A stretch of DNA of 64,000 nt from CAWKDG01 sp963848355 (GCA_963848355.1 CAWKDG010000012.1:124001-188000); one strand, 5' to 3'; shown: positions 17,320 through 25,947, counted from the first letter of the stretch. The notes: generated from the letters alone by a model not told the origin. Numbers and translations: made by a program.

Positions 17320-18338
17320 AAATTGTCGTTGCGCTGGGCGGCAACGCCTTGCTCCAGAGGGGCGAACCACCGGATTCAGAGATCCAGGCCCACCACGTCG
17401 AGGCGGCGGTCCGGGCCCTCGCCCCCCTGGCCCGGGATCACGCACTGGTCATCACCCACGGAAACGGCCCCCAGATCGGGCTGCTGGCCTTGGAGAGTGC
17501 GAGCGACACGTCCTTGGCCCACCCCTACCCGCTCGATGTACTGGGGGCCCAGACCCAGGGCATGGTGGGGTACTGGCTCCTGCAGGCGCTCCAGAACGCG
17601 CTGCCAGGCCGACAGGTGGCGTGCGTGGTGACCCAGACCCTGGTGGCGGCCGATGACCCGGCCTGGGACACTCCGACCAAGTTCATCGGCGCCGTGTACG
17701 ACAAGGACGAAGCCGAGCGACTGGCCGACGAACGCGGGTGGCAGGTCCGGCCCGATGGGCCCGCCTGGCGACGGGTGGTGGCCTCGCCCGAGCCGCTGGC
17801 CATCGTAGAGGAGTCCCTGGTGGAGCTGCTGCTGTGGCAGGGGGTCATCGTGGTGTGCGCCGGAGGTGGCGGTGTACCGGTCGTACGCGACGCCAACGGC
17901 TGCCTGCGAGGCACGGAGGCCGTGGTCGACAAGGACCGCACCTCGGCGATCCTGGCCGCATCGGTGAAAGCCGATGCCCTGCTTCTCCTCACCGACGTGG
18001 CCGGGGTCGAGGACGGCTACGGCACCCCTGGAGCCCGTCTGATGGGCCGCAGCACCATCGAAGAGCTCCGCCTGCTCGATCTGCCCGCCGGCTCGATGGG
18101 CCCAAAGGTCGATGCCGTCTGCGCATTCGCCGAGAGGACAGGGCACTTCGCCGCCATTGGTGCCCTGACCGACGCCGAGGCGATCCTGGAGGGAGAAGCG
18201 GGGACGTTCGTGGCCCCGTCTGGGTACCTCGCCGCGTCTGAGCACGACATGACCGTGGGACCGACTGAAATCGTGAGATCAGCGTCGCTCACATCCCTCG
18301 AACTCACACCTGGAGAAACCAGGACGGACCGGTCGTGA
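17316..18338 (+). CDS. arcC: Carbamate kinase
   Basis: A 340-residue amino-acid-kinase-fold protein: MKIVVALGGNALLQRGEP, THGNGPQIGLLALE, CVVTQTLVAADDPAW, PTKFIGAVYDKDEAE, CAGGGGVPVV, GTEAVVDKDRTSA and GSMGPKVDAVC. It transfers the phosphate of carbamoyl phosphate to ADP, giving the ATP of the arginine deiminase pathway. The start overlaps the arcB stop as ATGA. It is the last intact gene of the run. The final 30 residues extend beyond the usual end of the family. Confidence 0.93.
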   Translation: MKIVVALGGNALLQRGEPPDSEIQAHHVEAAVRALAPLARDHALVITHGNGPQIGLLALESASDTSLAHPYPLDVLGAQTQGMVGYWLLQALQNALPGRQVACVVTQTLVAADDPAWDTPTKFIGAVYDKDEAERLADERGWQVRPDGPAWRRVVASPEPLAIVEESLVELLLWQGVIVVCAGGGGVPVVRDANGCLRGTEAVVDKDRTSAILAASVKADALLLLTDVAGVEDGYGTPGARLMGRSTIEELRLLDLPAGSMGPKVDAVCAFAERTGHFAAIGALTDAEAILEGEAGTFVAPSGYLAASEHDMTVGPTEIVRSASLTSLELTPGETRTDRS

Positions 18339-18349
18339 ATGGAGTCAAT

Positions 18350-18436
18350 GTGTCCGAACTCATACTGACAATGATCGACGGATCTGAGTATGACAAAGAA
18401 GGCTTGGACCGGACCACCGATTCTCTGTTCGAATAA
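18350..18436 (+). pseudogene. Universal stress protein N-terminal remnant
   Basis: Twenty-eight codons ending in TAA read SELILTMIDGSEYDKEGL and then RTTDSLFE. The DGSEYD motif and spacing equal the N-terminus of the universal stress protein at 5635 (FEHILMAVDGSEYDRKAL). The rest of the gene is absent. It sits 11 nt after arcC. A decayed last gene of the arc operon or a duplication scar is likely. Confidence 0.5.
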
Positions 18437-18507
18437 AGGTCTACGGTCATGACGACGTGAGCATGTCAGGGAACATTGCGGAGAAATTCGAAGCGAAAGG
18501 GAGTGCG

Positions 18508-18702
18508 ATGCAGGCACGTGTCGGAGACCGACTGGTCATCAAGGGTCATCACGAAGGCGAGCACGATCGCGATGCGGAGATCCTCGAGGTCCACGGTCAC
18601 GACGGCGCTCCGCCCTACCTCGTGCAATGGTCCGACGATGGTCACGTTGGGCTCGTGTTCCCCGGGCCCGACGCGGTGGTAGAACGACTTGCTCACGCCT
18701 AG
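18508..18702 (+). CDS. DUF1918 protein, Rv0569-like
   Basis: A 64-residue single domain: ARVGDRLVIKGHHEGEHDRD, EILEVHGHDGAPPYLVQWSD, HVGLVFPGPDAVVE. These follow the mycobacterial Rv0569 pattern (AKVGDWLVIKG, GSPPYVVRW, VIPGPDAVV). Rv0569 is a DosR-regulon member of unknown function with a small SH3-like barrel. The ATG at 18508 was chosen for the AAAGGGAG 5 nt upstream; a longer start at 18463 is possible. No convincing DosR box is visible just upstream. Confidence 0.85.
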   Translation: MQARVGDRLVIKGHHEGEHDRDAEILEVHGHDGAPPYLVQWSDDGHVGLVFPGPDAVVERLAHA

Positions 18703-18731
18703 AGCAGGCGGTTGGCCCTAGACCTGACCGG

Positions 18732-20207
18732 TCACGACGCCTCGACGTGGGCACCGATCACTCGCAGTGCCGCTGTCATCACACGCGCCGGATCGTGTGT
18801 GGTGTCGACGATGGTCGCCGAGGCCCACGGCGACTCGATCTGGGCCATGGCTCGCGCCACCGTGACCGTTGCTTCGGACGGATCAGAGCCCTCTTGAAGG
18901 CGCGTCGTAATCCGTTGCTCCCTGACCGTGGACGGAGCTGTGCAGTGAAGTTCTATCAATTCGGCGCCGCACTCTTCGGCGAGACGACGCGCTTCGTCCC
19001 GATGCGACGAGTCGATCCACGACGCGTCGAGGATTGCCATCCTCCCAAGGCCCAACTCGACTCGAGCAGCATCGATCATGGCACCATAAACCCCCCGAGT
19101 TGTCTCCCGCGAATAGCGTCCACTGCCAAATTTCCTGTCGCCGGCATGGCTCTCTTCCAGATGATGCAGGTGCTGGCGGATCTCGTCGCTACGCAGGACG
19201 GTCGCGCCCAAGGCGCCGCCCAGCGCCGACGCCAGAGTGGATTTTCCCGATCCGGGGAGGCCCCCGACGAGCACCAGGCGGACCCGGGACCGCACGAGAT
19301 GGCTCTGCGCCAGAGCCAGAAGCCCAGCCGCCTCCTGAGCGGCGGCGGTGTCGCCCTGATCATGACGAAGACACGCCACTTTGACCCGCACATACGCCCG
19401 CAGGGCGACGTAAAGGTCCAAAAGAGAAACGGGTAGCCGCAACCCGGCACTCTGTTCGTAATAGCAGGTGAATTGCTCGGCTGCGGACGGGGCACCACGT
19501 CGTTCCAGATCCATGACCAGAAAGGCCACATCGGCAGCGATATCACCGCAACGGAGCTGGTCGTCGAACTCGAGACAGTCGAGAATACGAGGCCCGTCGT
19601 CGAGGCAGTAGATATCGCTGGCCTGCAGATCGCCATGGCCGTCACAGATATGCCCAGCGGCAATGCGGGCAGACAACAATGGCCCTCGACCGTCCAGATA
19701 ACGCCTGATCCCGCGCACTACGTCGTTGTGAGGACCAGGCTCGAGGACGGTTCCTACGAATGGCGCGATGGCGAGCACGTTGGCTTCGAATTGAGTCATT
19801 ATGGCTTCGACCGAGGCCGCCTTCGAAATCAAATCAGATCGATCAGCCCCGGCATGAAAACGGGTCAGGGCGTCAGCTACCGTTCTTAATGCACTCTGCC
19901 AGACGGAGGCGGGCTCCGAGTCAACGAGGTGAGCCAGAGACCGTTCAGCGGGCAGTCGACGCATCACGACACAATGTTCGAGGGTCTCCCCTTCCATTGT
20001 GATCTCGGCGACCCCCAGATAGACGTCGGGAGCCAACCGACGATTCAACTCGACTTCGCGTCGGCAGTCCTCGGCTCGGACTGATGCCGTGGTGAAGTCG
20101 GCGAAATCGAAGCGTACCGGCTTGCGTATCTTGAGAACTCGGTCTCCCAGGAACAGCAGGATGGAAACGTGAGTCTCTTGCACGCCACAGGCGTCGGTCG
20201 GACGCAC
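18732..20207 (-). CDS. Aminoglycoside-phosphotransferase-like plus P-loop kinase fusion, Rv2004c-like
   Basis: About 491 residues. The N-terminal 310 are an APH/choline-kinase-like domain (DRVLKIRKPVRFDFADFTTA, then the catalytic loop ICDGHGDLQASDIY and the metal aspartate of LDCLEFDDQLR). The C-terminal 170 are a P-loop nucleotide kinase (LVLVGGLPGSGKSTLASALG, RSDEIRQHL, ILDASWIDSSHRDEARRLAE). Mycobacterial Rv2004c, a DosR-regulon gene, has the same layout. The substrate is unknown. The GTG at 20207 lies 10 nt after the dehydrogenase stop, so the two genes form an operon; its ribosome-binding site is poor. Confidence 0.83.
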   Translation of the reverse strand: MRPTDACGVQETHVSILLFLGDRVLKIRKPVRFDFADFTTASVRAEDCRREVELNRRLAPDVYLGVAEITMEGETLEHCVVMRRLPAERSLAHLVDSEPASVWQSALRTVADALTRFHAGADRSDLISKAASVEAIMTQFEANVLAIAPFVGTVLEPGPHNDVVRGIRRYLDGRGPLLSARIAAGHICDGHGDLQASDIYCLDDGPRILDCLEFDDQLRCGDIAADVAFLVMDLERRGAPSAAEQFTCYYEQSAGLRLPVSLLDLYVALRAYVRVKVACLRHDQGDTAAAQEAAGLLALAQSHLVRSRVRLVLVGGLPGSGKSTLASALGGALGATVLRSDEIRQHLHHLEESHAGDRKFGSGRYSRETTRGVYGAMIDAARVELGLGRMAILDASWIDSSHRDEARRLAEECGAELIELHCTAPSTVREQRITTRLQEGSDPSEATVTVARAMAQIESPWASATIVDTTHDPARVMTAALRVIGAHVEAS

Positions 20208-20217
20208 AAGCCGGCTG

Positions 20218-21258
20218 CTAAACGGGCCGCTGGAGCAGTACTTTGAGCGCCCCGGTGTCCCCGGCGTGGGCGAAGGTGTCATATGCGTCCATGGCCTCGT
20301 TGAGAGAAAAGCGGTGGGTCGTGAACCGCAGAGGATCGATCCGCCCAGCGCTGATCAGTCGGAGAAGGGTGGGAATACTGAACGTGTCGACCAATCCGGT
20401 GGTGATCGTGATGTCTCGAATCCAAAGGGACTCCAGGTGCAACGTGGCCGATGTGCCGTGGACTCCGACATTGGCCACGTGGCCGACGGGACGTACCAGT
20501 TCGGTGCACAACTCAAAGGTCTCGGGCACCCCGACGGCCTCGATGGCCACGTCGGCTCCCAGGCCGTCGGTGAGCTCTTTCACCGTATCCATTGCTTGTT
20601 CAGGAGCAACGGCCCGATCAGCTCCGAACTTGAGGGCCAGCTCTCGCCGGCTGGCGACCGGGTCGATGGCCACCACGGCGGCGGGCGAATAGAGCGAGGA
20701 GGCCACGAGGGCGGACAGGCCGATCGGACCGCACCCCACAATCGCGACCACATCGCCGGGAGCCACACGTCCCGACAGCACGCCGACCTCGTACGCCGTC
20801 GGCAGGATGTCGGCCAAGTAGATCACCTGCTCGTCGCTCACCCCGTCAGGGACGACATAGGTGGACGTGTCGGCGAACGGCACGCGGGCGTACTCGGCTT
20901 GGACCCCGTCGATGAGGTGTCCGAAAATCCACCCTCCGCCACCGAGGCATTGGCCGAAGCGCCCCTCCCGGCAGAAACGGCAATGTCCACAGGCCGAGAC
21001 GCACGAGAGCAGGATCCGGTCGCCCTCCCTGCGGTCGTGCACACCCGTGCCCCGCTCGACGACCGTACCCACGGCTTCATGGCCGAGAACCCGTCCCGGG
21101 GTCACCTCGGGGACATCGCCTTTGAGGATGTGGAGGTCGGTTCCGCAGATCGTCGCCGAGTCGATCCGTACGATGACGTCCGTGTCGGACTCGATCTTCG
21201 GATCGGGAACCTCGTCCCAACTCTTTTCACCAGGTCCGTGGTAGACGACAGCTCGCAT
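20218..21258 (-). CDS. Zinc-dependent alcohol dehydrogenase
   Basis: A 346-residue medium-chain dehydrogenase. The catalytic zinc ligands are in ATICGTDLHIL, GRVLGHEAVG and, later, the D/E site. The structural zinc lobe is CVSACGHCRFCREGRFGQC (four cysteines). NAD(P)-binding is by VAIVGCGPIGLSALV. The sequence resembles secondary-alcohol or threonine-type dehydrogenases, and the substrate cannot be fixed. It likely regenerates NAD(P)+ by reducing an aldehyde or ketone under hypoxia. A DosR-like box lies 75 nt upstream. It leads the Rv2004c-like kinase. Confidence 0.88.
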   Translation of the reverse strand: MRAVVYHGPGEKSWDEVPDPKIESDTDVIVRIDSATICGTDLHILKGDVPEVTPGRVLGHEAVGTVVERGTGVHDRREGDRILLSCVSACGHCRFCREGRFGQCLGGGGWIFGHLIDGVQAEYARVPFADTSTYVVPDGVSDEQVIYLADILPTAYEVGVLSGRVAPGDVVAIVGCGPIGLSALVASSLYSPAAVVAIDPVASRRELALKFGADRAVAPEQAMDTVKELTDGLGADVAIEAVGVPETFELCTELVRPVGHVANVGVHGTSATLHLESLWIRDITITTGLVDTFSIPTLLRLISAGRIDPLRFTTHRFSLNEAMDAYDTFAHAGDTGALKVLLQRPV

Positions 21259-21333
21259 GGCGCACTCCTCGATCTCATCGGTGTCTCGATGGCACTCTCA
21301 ATGGCCATTGTGCGACAGCCTGGCGATAGGTCA

Positions 21334-21349
21334 TAGAGGCGAAAGTCCC
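21334..21349 (-). promoter_or_regulatory. DosR-like box ahead of alcohol dehydrogenase-kinase operon
   Basis: GGGACTTTCGCCTCTA on the minus strand, 75 nt before the dehydrogenase start. Confidence 0.65.
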
Positions 21350-21430
21350 AGGCCCCTTAGGGACGAGGACCCCAGTGCGAAGCTAGGCAGAGGATCTCAT
21401 CTTGTCGACCAGTCTCCTTCCAGCCCAAGC

Positions 21431-21874
21431 TCAGACGTTCGCCAAGCTTGAGAAGTTGCCGTTGAGAACCTCGATGAGATCGTCGGAGGTGACAAGACCC
21501 ACAATGTTGTCTTCTACCTTGACACAGACGTGTCGCTTGCCCTTCTCCGACATCTCCCGAACAGCGTCAGAGATGGTAGAGGATGGACACAGTGCATCAG
21601 GGAGGGTCGACGCCAACTCTGCCCTTCGGGCCACGTCGGGGTCGGCACCGTCAGACAGAGCGCGAATGAGGTCGTGTTCCGTCACAATGGTCATCGGTTT
21701 GTGGCAGTCACAAACGACGACTGCTCCCGCCTTGGCAATGACCATGGTCTGAGCGGTCATCCGCAGGGTGTACTCAGGGTCCACGACGGGCGCGCCTCGC
21801 ATCACGTGTTCGATGGGGCACGAGAGGCCGCAAACGTGAACCCGGTCAGTCCCATCCATGAACTCATCGACCAT
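21431..21874 (-). CDS. Tandem CBS-domain protein
   Basis: A 147-residue protein. The first CBS motif is CPIEHVMRGAPVVDPEYTL through MTIVTEHDLIRALSDG. The second is ELASTLPDALCPSSTISDAV through IVGLVTSDDLIEVLNG. Cys12, Cys16 and the C-x-C of VVVCDCHKP are unusual for the family and could bind a metal; that is speculative. It probably senses an adenine nucleotide. It lies just downstream of the sensor kinase but has its own box 34 nt upstream of the ATG. Confidence 0.85.
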   Translation of the reverse strand: MVDEFMDGTDRVHVCGLSCPIEHVMRGAPVVDPEYTLRMTAQTMVIAKAGAVVVCDCHKPMTIVTEHDLIRALSDGADPDVARRAELASTLPDALCPSSTISDAVREMSEKGKRHVCVKVEDNIVGLVTSDDLIEVLNGNFSSLANV

Positions 21875-21908
21875 GATGCCACGATGCCTCGTCGAACCCC
21901 TTGGTTGC

Positions 21909-21924
21909 TAGGGTCATTGGTCCC
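21909..21924 (-). promoter_or_regulatory. DosR-like box, 34 nt before CBS gene
   Basis: GGGACCAATGACCCTA on the minus strand. Its centre is 42.5 nt from the first base of the ATG at 21874. Confidence 0.75.
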
Positions 21925-21970
21925 AAGGTGGTGGGCCACAATCGACCTTCGTCGAATCGACGGGCGTCCC

Positions 21971-23104
21971 TTAGGTAATGGGAACCTGCCAGATAAGAGA
22001 CGTCCCGCCGGTAGCCGGACTCTCGGTGATGAAATTCCCGTGCAGCTTCTCCGCCCGCCGGCGCAGGTTGACGAGACCGAATCCTCCCTCGCCCGGTGCC
22101 GTCGGCGCGATCCCGGTGCCGTCGTCCGTAATCTGAAGGCGGCACGCGCCGTCTGCTACGGAAAGCGACAGGCTCGCATGGCTGGCGTGGGCATGACGCC
22201 CGATGTTGGTCAGCGCCTCTCGCACAACAGCCAGCAGATGCTCAGCGATCTCTTCAGAGATCGCGGAGTCGACCGGACCATCGAATGCAACCTGTACCGC
22301 AAATCCGACCACGGAATTCAGGCCGCGTACAAGGGAGAGGACGGTGGCCCTCAGGCCCTGATCAGTGGCAACAGATCCCAATTCATAGATCGTGGATCGA
22401 ACCTGCCTGATGGTGTCGTCGAGATCTGAGATGGCAGCATCGAGACGTTCCGTCATTCCTGACGATGCCGCCGCCACGGACATGCTCTGAAGCGACAGCC
22501 CCACGGCGAACAGCCGCTGGATCACCGTGTCGTGAAGATCACGGGCTAGACGATCCCGATCCTCGTAAACCGCCACCTGCTGCACCCTTTGATGGAGCCG
22601 GGCATTTTCAATGGCGATGCCGGCAGCCAGAGCCAGGGCCTCGACCAGGGACTCGTCATCACTGGTGAATTCCGACCAGCCCACCTTGTCGGTCAGATAG
22701 AGATTGCCGTACACCTCGTCACGGACCTTGATCGGTACTCCGAGGAATGAAGTCATGGGGGGATGGTTCGGTGGGAAGCCGTAGCTCTCGGGTTGGGCGC
22801 CAAGATTGGCCAACCGCAGCGGCCGGGGGTCGGTGATAAGCAGCCCCAGCACACCCTTGCCGGTCGGGCGGGCCCCAATCTTTTCCTCCTCCTCCGCTTC
22901 CAGACCGACCGTGATGAACTCAGCGAGGCCGGTGTGCTCGTCATTCAGAACGCCAATAGCGCCGTAACGAGCACCCGTCATGGAGCGGGCTTCGTCGATA
23001 AGGTGACGAAGCAACGTCGGGAGCTCGAGGTCAGCTTCGAGCAACAACGTGGCCTCGAGAAGCCGACGAAGCTTGGCTGGGTCCTCAATCCCCCGAAAAG
23101 GCAT
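21971..23104 (-). CDS. dosS: DosS/DosT-type GAF histidine kinase, probable heme sensor
   Basis: A 377-residue cytoplasmic kinase. Residues 20-170 are a single GAF domain, residues about 180-250 HisKA_3 with phospho-acceptor His191 (RDRLARDLHDTVIQRLFA), and residues about 280-375 HATPase (ITDDGTGIAP, GGFGLVNLRRRAEKL). The GAF follows DosS GAF-A closely: GFPPNHPPM and LYLTDK place His114 at the DosS heme ligand His149 and Tyr136 at the distal Tyr171. Mycobacterial DosS and DosT carry two GAF domains; this one has only the heme-type one. It likely senses O2/NO/CO or redox and phosphorylates the DosR homologue at 6221. No box is seen directly upstream; it may be read through from the genes at 23199-23902. 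Confidence 0.9.
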   Translation of the reverse strand: MPFRGIEDPAKLRRLLEATLLLEADLELPTLLRHLIDEARSMTGARYGAIGVLNDEHTGLAEFITVGLEAEEEEKIGARPTGKGVLGLLITDPRPLRLANLGAQPESYGFPPNHPPMTSFLGVPIKVRDEVYGNLYLTDKVGWSEFTSDDESLVEALALAAGIAIENARLHQRVQQVAVYEDRDRLARDLHDTVIQRLFAVGLSLQSMSVAAASSGMTERLDAAISDLDDTIRQVRSTIYELGSVATDQGLRATVLSLVRGLNSVVGFAVQVAFDGPVDSAISEEIAEHLLAVVREALTNIGRHAHASHASLSLSVADGACRLQITDDGTGIAPTAPGEGGFGLVNLRRRAEKLHGNFITESPATGGTSLIWQVPIT

Positions 23105-23198
23105 TGCCTAAATAATACCGGCTACCGCCTTCCCCGACAGAGATGAACTAGCTGATCAGAGGGCGTCCGCCTCCGTCGAGCTCTTCGGCGCCTCGATC

Positions 23199-23510
23199 TC
23201 ATCCACTGGGATCCCCCGATCCGGAGAGGACTTCCTCCAGCCGAGCTCGCGCCTTCTCGGGCAGGTCAAATTCCTCGGGGCCACAGTCGACACCCAGGAG
23301 CCGCGCCAGCTTGATGAGCGCAGCATCGTAGGTCAGATGATCGACGAGCGTGCCATACCTCGCTTGTGCTCCATCCTTGGCGCCCTCGCTCTCACCAAGT
23401 CGCACTCGGGATCGCAGGACATCGATCAATGCCGCGCTGGTCGTGGGCTCCTCATCCGAGGGCTGGTCGATATCGAGAGCAGAGGCAAGGAGCTGGCTGT
23501 ACATGGACAT
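23199..23510 (-). CDS. Hypothetical protein, 103 aa
   Basis: Not recognised. The ATG at 23510 gives SMYSQLLASALDIDQPSDEE, then a predicted helical ALIDVLRSRVRLGESEGA and a C-terminal YDAALIKLARLLGVDCGPEE followed by FDLPEKARARLEEVL. It is soluble, acidic and helical. It lies between a coiled-coil gene and the sensor kinase, all leftward, which suggests co-transcription with dosS. The alternative start upstream in the same frame overlaps the previous gene heavily and was rejected. Confidence 0.6.
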   Translation of the reverse strand: MSMYSQLLASALDIDQPSDEEPTTSAALIDVLRSRVRLGESEGAKDGAQARYGTLVDHLTYDAALIKLARLLGVDCGPEEFDLPEKARARLEEVLSGSGDPSG

Positions 23511-23577
23511 ATCAACGTCTCGTCGACCGAGGATCGGTATCGCACTCTCCGGTTGGCCATTGCGCCGTATGGTCTTG

Positions 23578-23902
23578 TTACTCTGCGTGACCCCGATGGA
23601 ACGCTGCCTCTGCCGCCTGAAACGCTTGCTGGAGGTCACGAATGAGCTTCTCGGTCCCACGACACACTGTCTTGACGTCTGCGTGAGCATCGCGGCGAGC
23701 ATCGGCCAGTTGTGAGCGAGCGGCCAGATAGACGTTTTCAGTGACGTCGATGTGTTTGCGAACCCGATCGCGAACCTCGTGCTCGGCCAGGTCGAATTGC
23801 ACCAATAGTTCATCAATCCGGGCGCGCCACCCGTCGAGGGTACTGCTCAACGTCTCGAAGGTGTCACCTGGTCTTCCGATCGCCGGCCTCTTGTTCGGAC
23901 AT
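23578..23902 (-). pseudogene. Coiled-coil protein, probable frameshift near the start
   Basis: The body is a charged helix (RARIDELLVQFDLAEHEVRD, RVRKHIDVTENVYLAARSQL, ADARRDAHADVKTVCRGTEK) with no recognised family. The frame has no good start. An ATG at 23902 behind AAAGGGG starts SEQEAGDRKTR in another frame and meets a TGA near 23866, just where GDTFETLSSTLDGW begins in the main frame. One indel would restore a protein of about 108 residues. The DosR-like box at 24023-24038 lies 120 nt upstream and is shared with the divergent exporter. Confidence 0.5.
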
Positions 23903-24022
23903 GTCTGATCCCCTTTCGTCTCTCGTCCGTCCCACTGTGGCTGGTGCCAGCCTCTTGGGATAGGGCCGATCGTCACATTGCCGTATTTGAGGGTTCTCGG
24001 CCCGACTGGTGTGGGACGTCCA

Positions 24023-24038
24023 GTGACCTTTGGCCCTA
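24023..24038 (+). promoter_or_regulatory. DosR-like box, 34 nt before MFS gene
   Basis: GTGACCTTTGGCCCTA, a perfect consensus copy. A -10-like TATGAT at 24056-24061 follows, and the GTG start is at 24073. Confidence 0.8.
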
Positions 24039-24072
24039 GCCGGAATAGACCCTCCTATGATCGGCTAACTGC

Positions 24073-25704
24073 GTGAGCATCACGAGACGAGCTTCCGTTC
24101 CGGTGACCCGGAACGGGGGCTTCAGCCGACGGTGGGCCGTTCTGGCCGTCTTGTGCGTGTCGCTGCTGCTCATAGCCCTCGACAACACCATCCTCAACAT
24201 TGCCTTACCCGCACTGATCAGGGAGCTACACGCCACCGAATCCCAACTCCAGTGGATCGTCGACATCTACGCCTGTGTTTTCGCTGGGCTCTTGCTCGTC
24301 GCCGGCAGCCTCGGCGACCGAATCGGGCGAAAGAAGGTCTTCTGCGCTGGGCTGGCGATCTTCGCCGTGGGCTCGGCCGGATCGGCGTTCTCCGCATCGG
24401 TGACATCGTTGATCGTGGCTCGATCGGTGATGGGCGTGGGGGCGGCGTGCATCATGCCGGCCACGCTTTCGATCATCACCAACGTCTTCCGTGACCCCGG
24501 CGACCAGGCTCGGGCCATCGGCATCTGGTCGGCCACCACCGGTTTGGGCATCGCCATCGGTCCCATCGCCGGGGGTTGGTTGCTCGCTCATTACTGGTGG
24601 GGATCGGTCTTCCTGGTCAACGTGCCTATCGCCACCCTGGGACTGCTGGCCGCCATATGGCTCGTCCCGGATTCGTCCGACCCCGTGCGCCGCCCCATCG
24701 ACATTCTCGGGGCGACATTGTCCACAGCTGGATTGGCCATGCTGCTGTGGTCGGTCATCGAGGCGCCGGTCAAGGGATGGCAATCGCCGCTGGTCATCGG
24801 CTCGGGTGTCGGCGCCCTCGTGATCCTGGCTGGATTCGTGCTGTGGGAGCGCACGACAGCCCACCCCATGCTCCTCCTGGAGCCCTTCTCCGACCGTCGC
24901 TTCTCCGTCGCCATGGCGGCTGTGGCCATGGCTGTGTTCGGCCTGATGGGTGCCCTGTTCGTGCTGACCCAGTACCTGCAGTTTTCCCTCGGCTTCTCGG
25001 CCATGGCCGCTGGCGTCCGCATCCTGCCCATTGCCGCCGTCCTGGGAGTCGCCGCCCTTTCGTCGACGATCATCGACCGTCTCGTCGGCACCAAGGTCGT
25101 CGTCGCCGCCGGTCTGCTCATCGTGGCCACCGGGTTCTGGCAACTGACCACGACAACAACGTCGCAGGGGTTCGGCCATGCCTTGCTCGGCATGGTCCTT
25201 CTGGGGTTGGGAGCCGGCCTTATCATCGCACCGGCGACGGCCTCGGTGATGGGTACCCTCTCTCGCGCCCGGGCCGGCATCGGTTCGGCGACCAACAGCA
25301 CCGCTCTCCAGGTCGGCGGCGCTCTCGGCGTGGCCGTCATCGGTTCCGTGCTCACGTCCCGGTATCAGGGAACGATGGCCCACACACTGTCGGGGCATAC
25401 CGTCCCTCCGGCGGCGGCGCACGCCATCTTGGGGTCGGTGGGGGGAGCGCTGGCTGTGGCCCGGATCGCCGGGGGGTCCACTGGAGTCGCTCTCACGATC
25501 GCCGCACGCCGAGCCTTCGTCGATGGCATGGACCTGGCATTGCTGGTAGGGACCTTCGTCGTCGTCGCCAGCGCGATTCTGGTGGTGGTCGCGCTCCCAG
25601 CGCGCCGGCGAACCTCTGGAGTTTGCCCAACCGCAGGTGCCTCATCGGCCGCCTCGTCCACCGATCCTTCACAACCGAAGCAACGGGCGAAGGACAGGAT
25701 ATGA
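24073..25704 (+). CDS. MFS transporter, DHA2 (EmrB/QacA) 14-helix type
   Basis: A 543-residue membrane protein with about 14 hydrophobic segments. Motif D1 is in LDNTILNIALPALIRELHA, motif A in GSLGDRIGRKKVFCAGLAIF, and motif C in GLGIAIGPIAGGWLLAHYWW. The family extrudes drugs, dyes or lipids using proton motive force. The hydrophilic tail (after about residue 500) is rich in Ser and Ala. The GTG start at 24073 lies 34 nt behind a perfect DosR-like box. Mycobacterial DosR regulons carry the nitrate MFS transporter NarK2 instead; this is a different subfamily. Confidence 0.88.
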   Translation: MSITRRASVPVTRNGGFSRRWAVLAVLCVSLLLIALDNTILNIALPALIRELHATESQLQWIVDIYACVFAGLLLVAGSLGDRIGRKKVFCAGLAIFAVGSAGSAFSASVTSLIVARSVMGVGAACIMPATLSIITNVFRDPGDQARAIGIWSATTGLGIAIGPIAGGWLLAHYWWGSVFLVNVPIATLGLLAAIWLVPDSSDPVRRPIDILGATLSTAGLAMLLWSVIEAPVKGWQSPLVIGSGVGALVILAGFVLWERTTAHPMLLLEPFSDRRFSVAMAAVAMAVFGLMGALFVLTQYLQFSLGFSAMAAGVRILPIAAVLGVAALSSTIIDRLVGTKVVVAAGLLIVATGFWQLTTTTTSQGFGHALLGMVLLGLGAGLIIAPATASVMGTLSRARAGIGSATNSTALQVGGALGVAVIGSVLTSRYQGTMAHTLSGHTVPPAAAHAILGSVGGALAVARIAGGSTGVALTIAARRAFVDGMDLALLVGTFVVVASAILVVVALPARRRTSGVCPTAGASSAASSTDPSQPKQRAKDRI

Positions 25705-25794
25705 TGCCGTTGACATTTTGCCTGATTCCGAATTGCCCGGTTCCCCGTCGCAGGCCCGAGGAGGATGAGGGGAACCTGACTCATGGTGGACTGA

Positions 25795-25947
25795 CATTCG
25801 GTCACCGGCAGCGCTAAAGACGAGCAAAAGGCAGATGTCCTCTGTTCGATTGGTCTGGCCAATCTTTGGGCCAAGAAGGCCCGTTTCATCGTCATCGCCT
25901 TCGTCGTCGGCATCGGCGTCATGACATTCCGCTCTTTCTCGGGATGA
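25795..25947 (+). pseudogene. Remnant of an FtsX/MacB-type ABC permease N-terminus
   Basis: An open stretch without a start codon ends LANLWAKKARFIVIAFVV, GIGVMTFRSFSG and TGA at 25945. It resembles the first transmembrane segment of the ABC permease at 49339 (RNVWSKKARSIGLTFAVAFA). Nothing else of the permease is left. It fills most of the 253-nt gap between the MFS gene and the P-type ATPase. The call rests on about 20 aligned residues. Confidence 0.35.

Noticed and set aside
24226..25422. A 398-codon minus-strand frame
   Set aside because: Antisense to the clear MFS transporter; low-complexity Arg/Gly/His composition.
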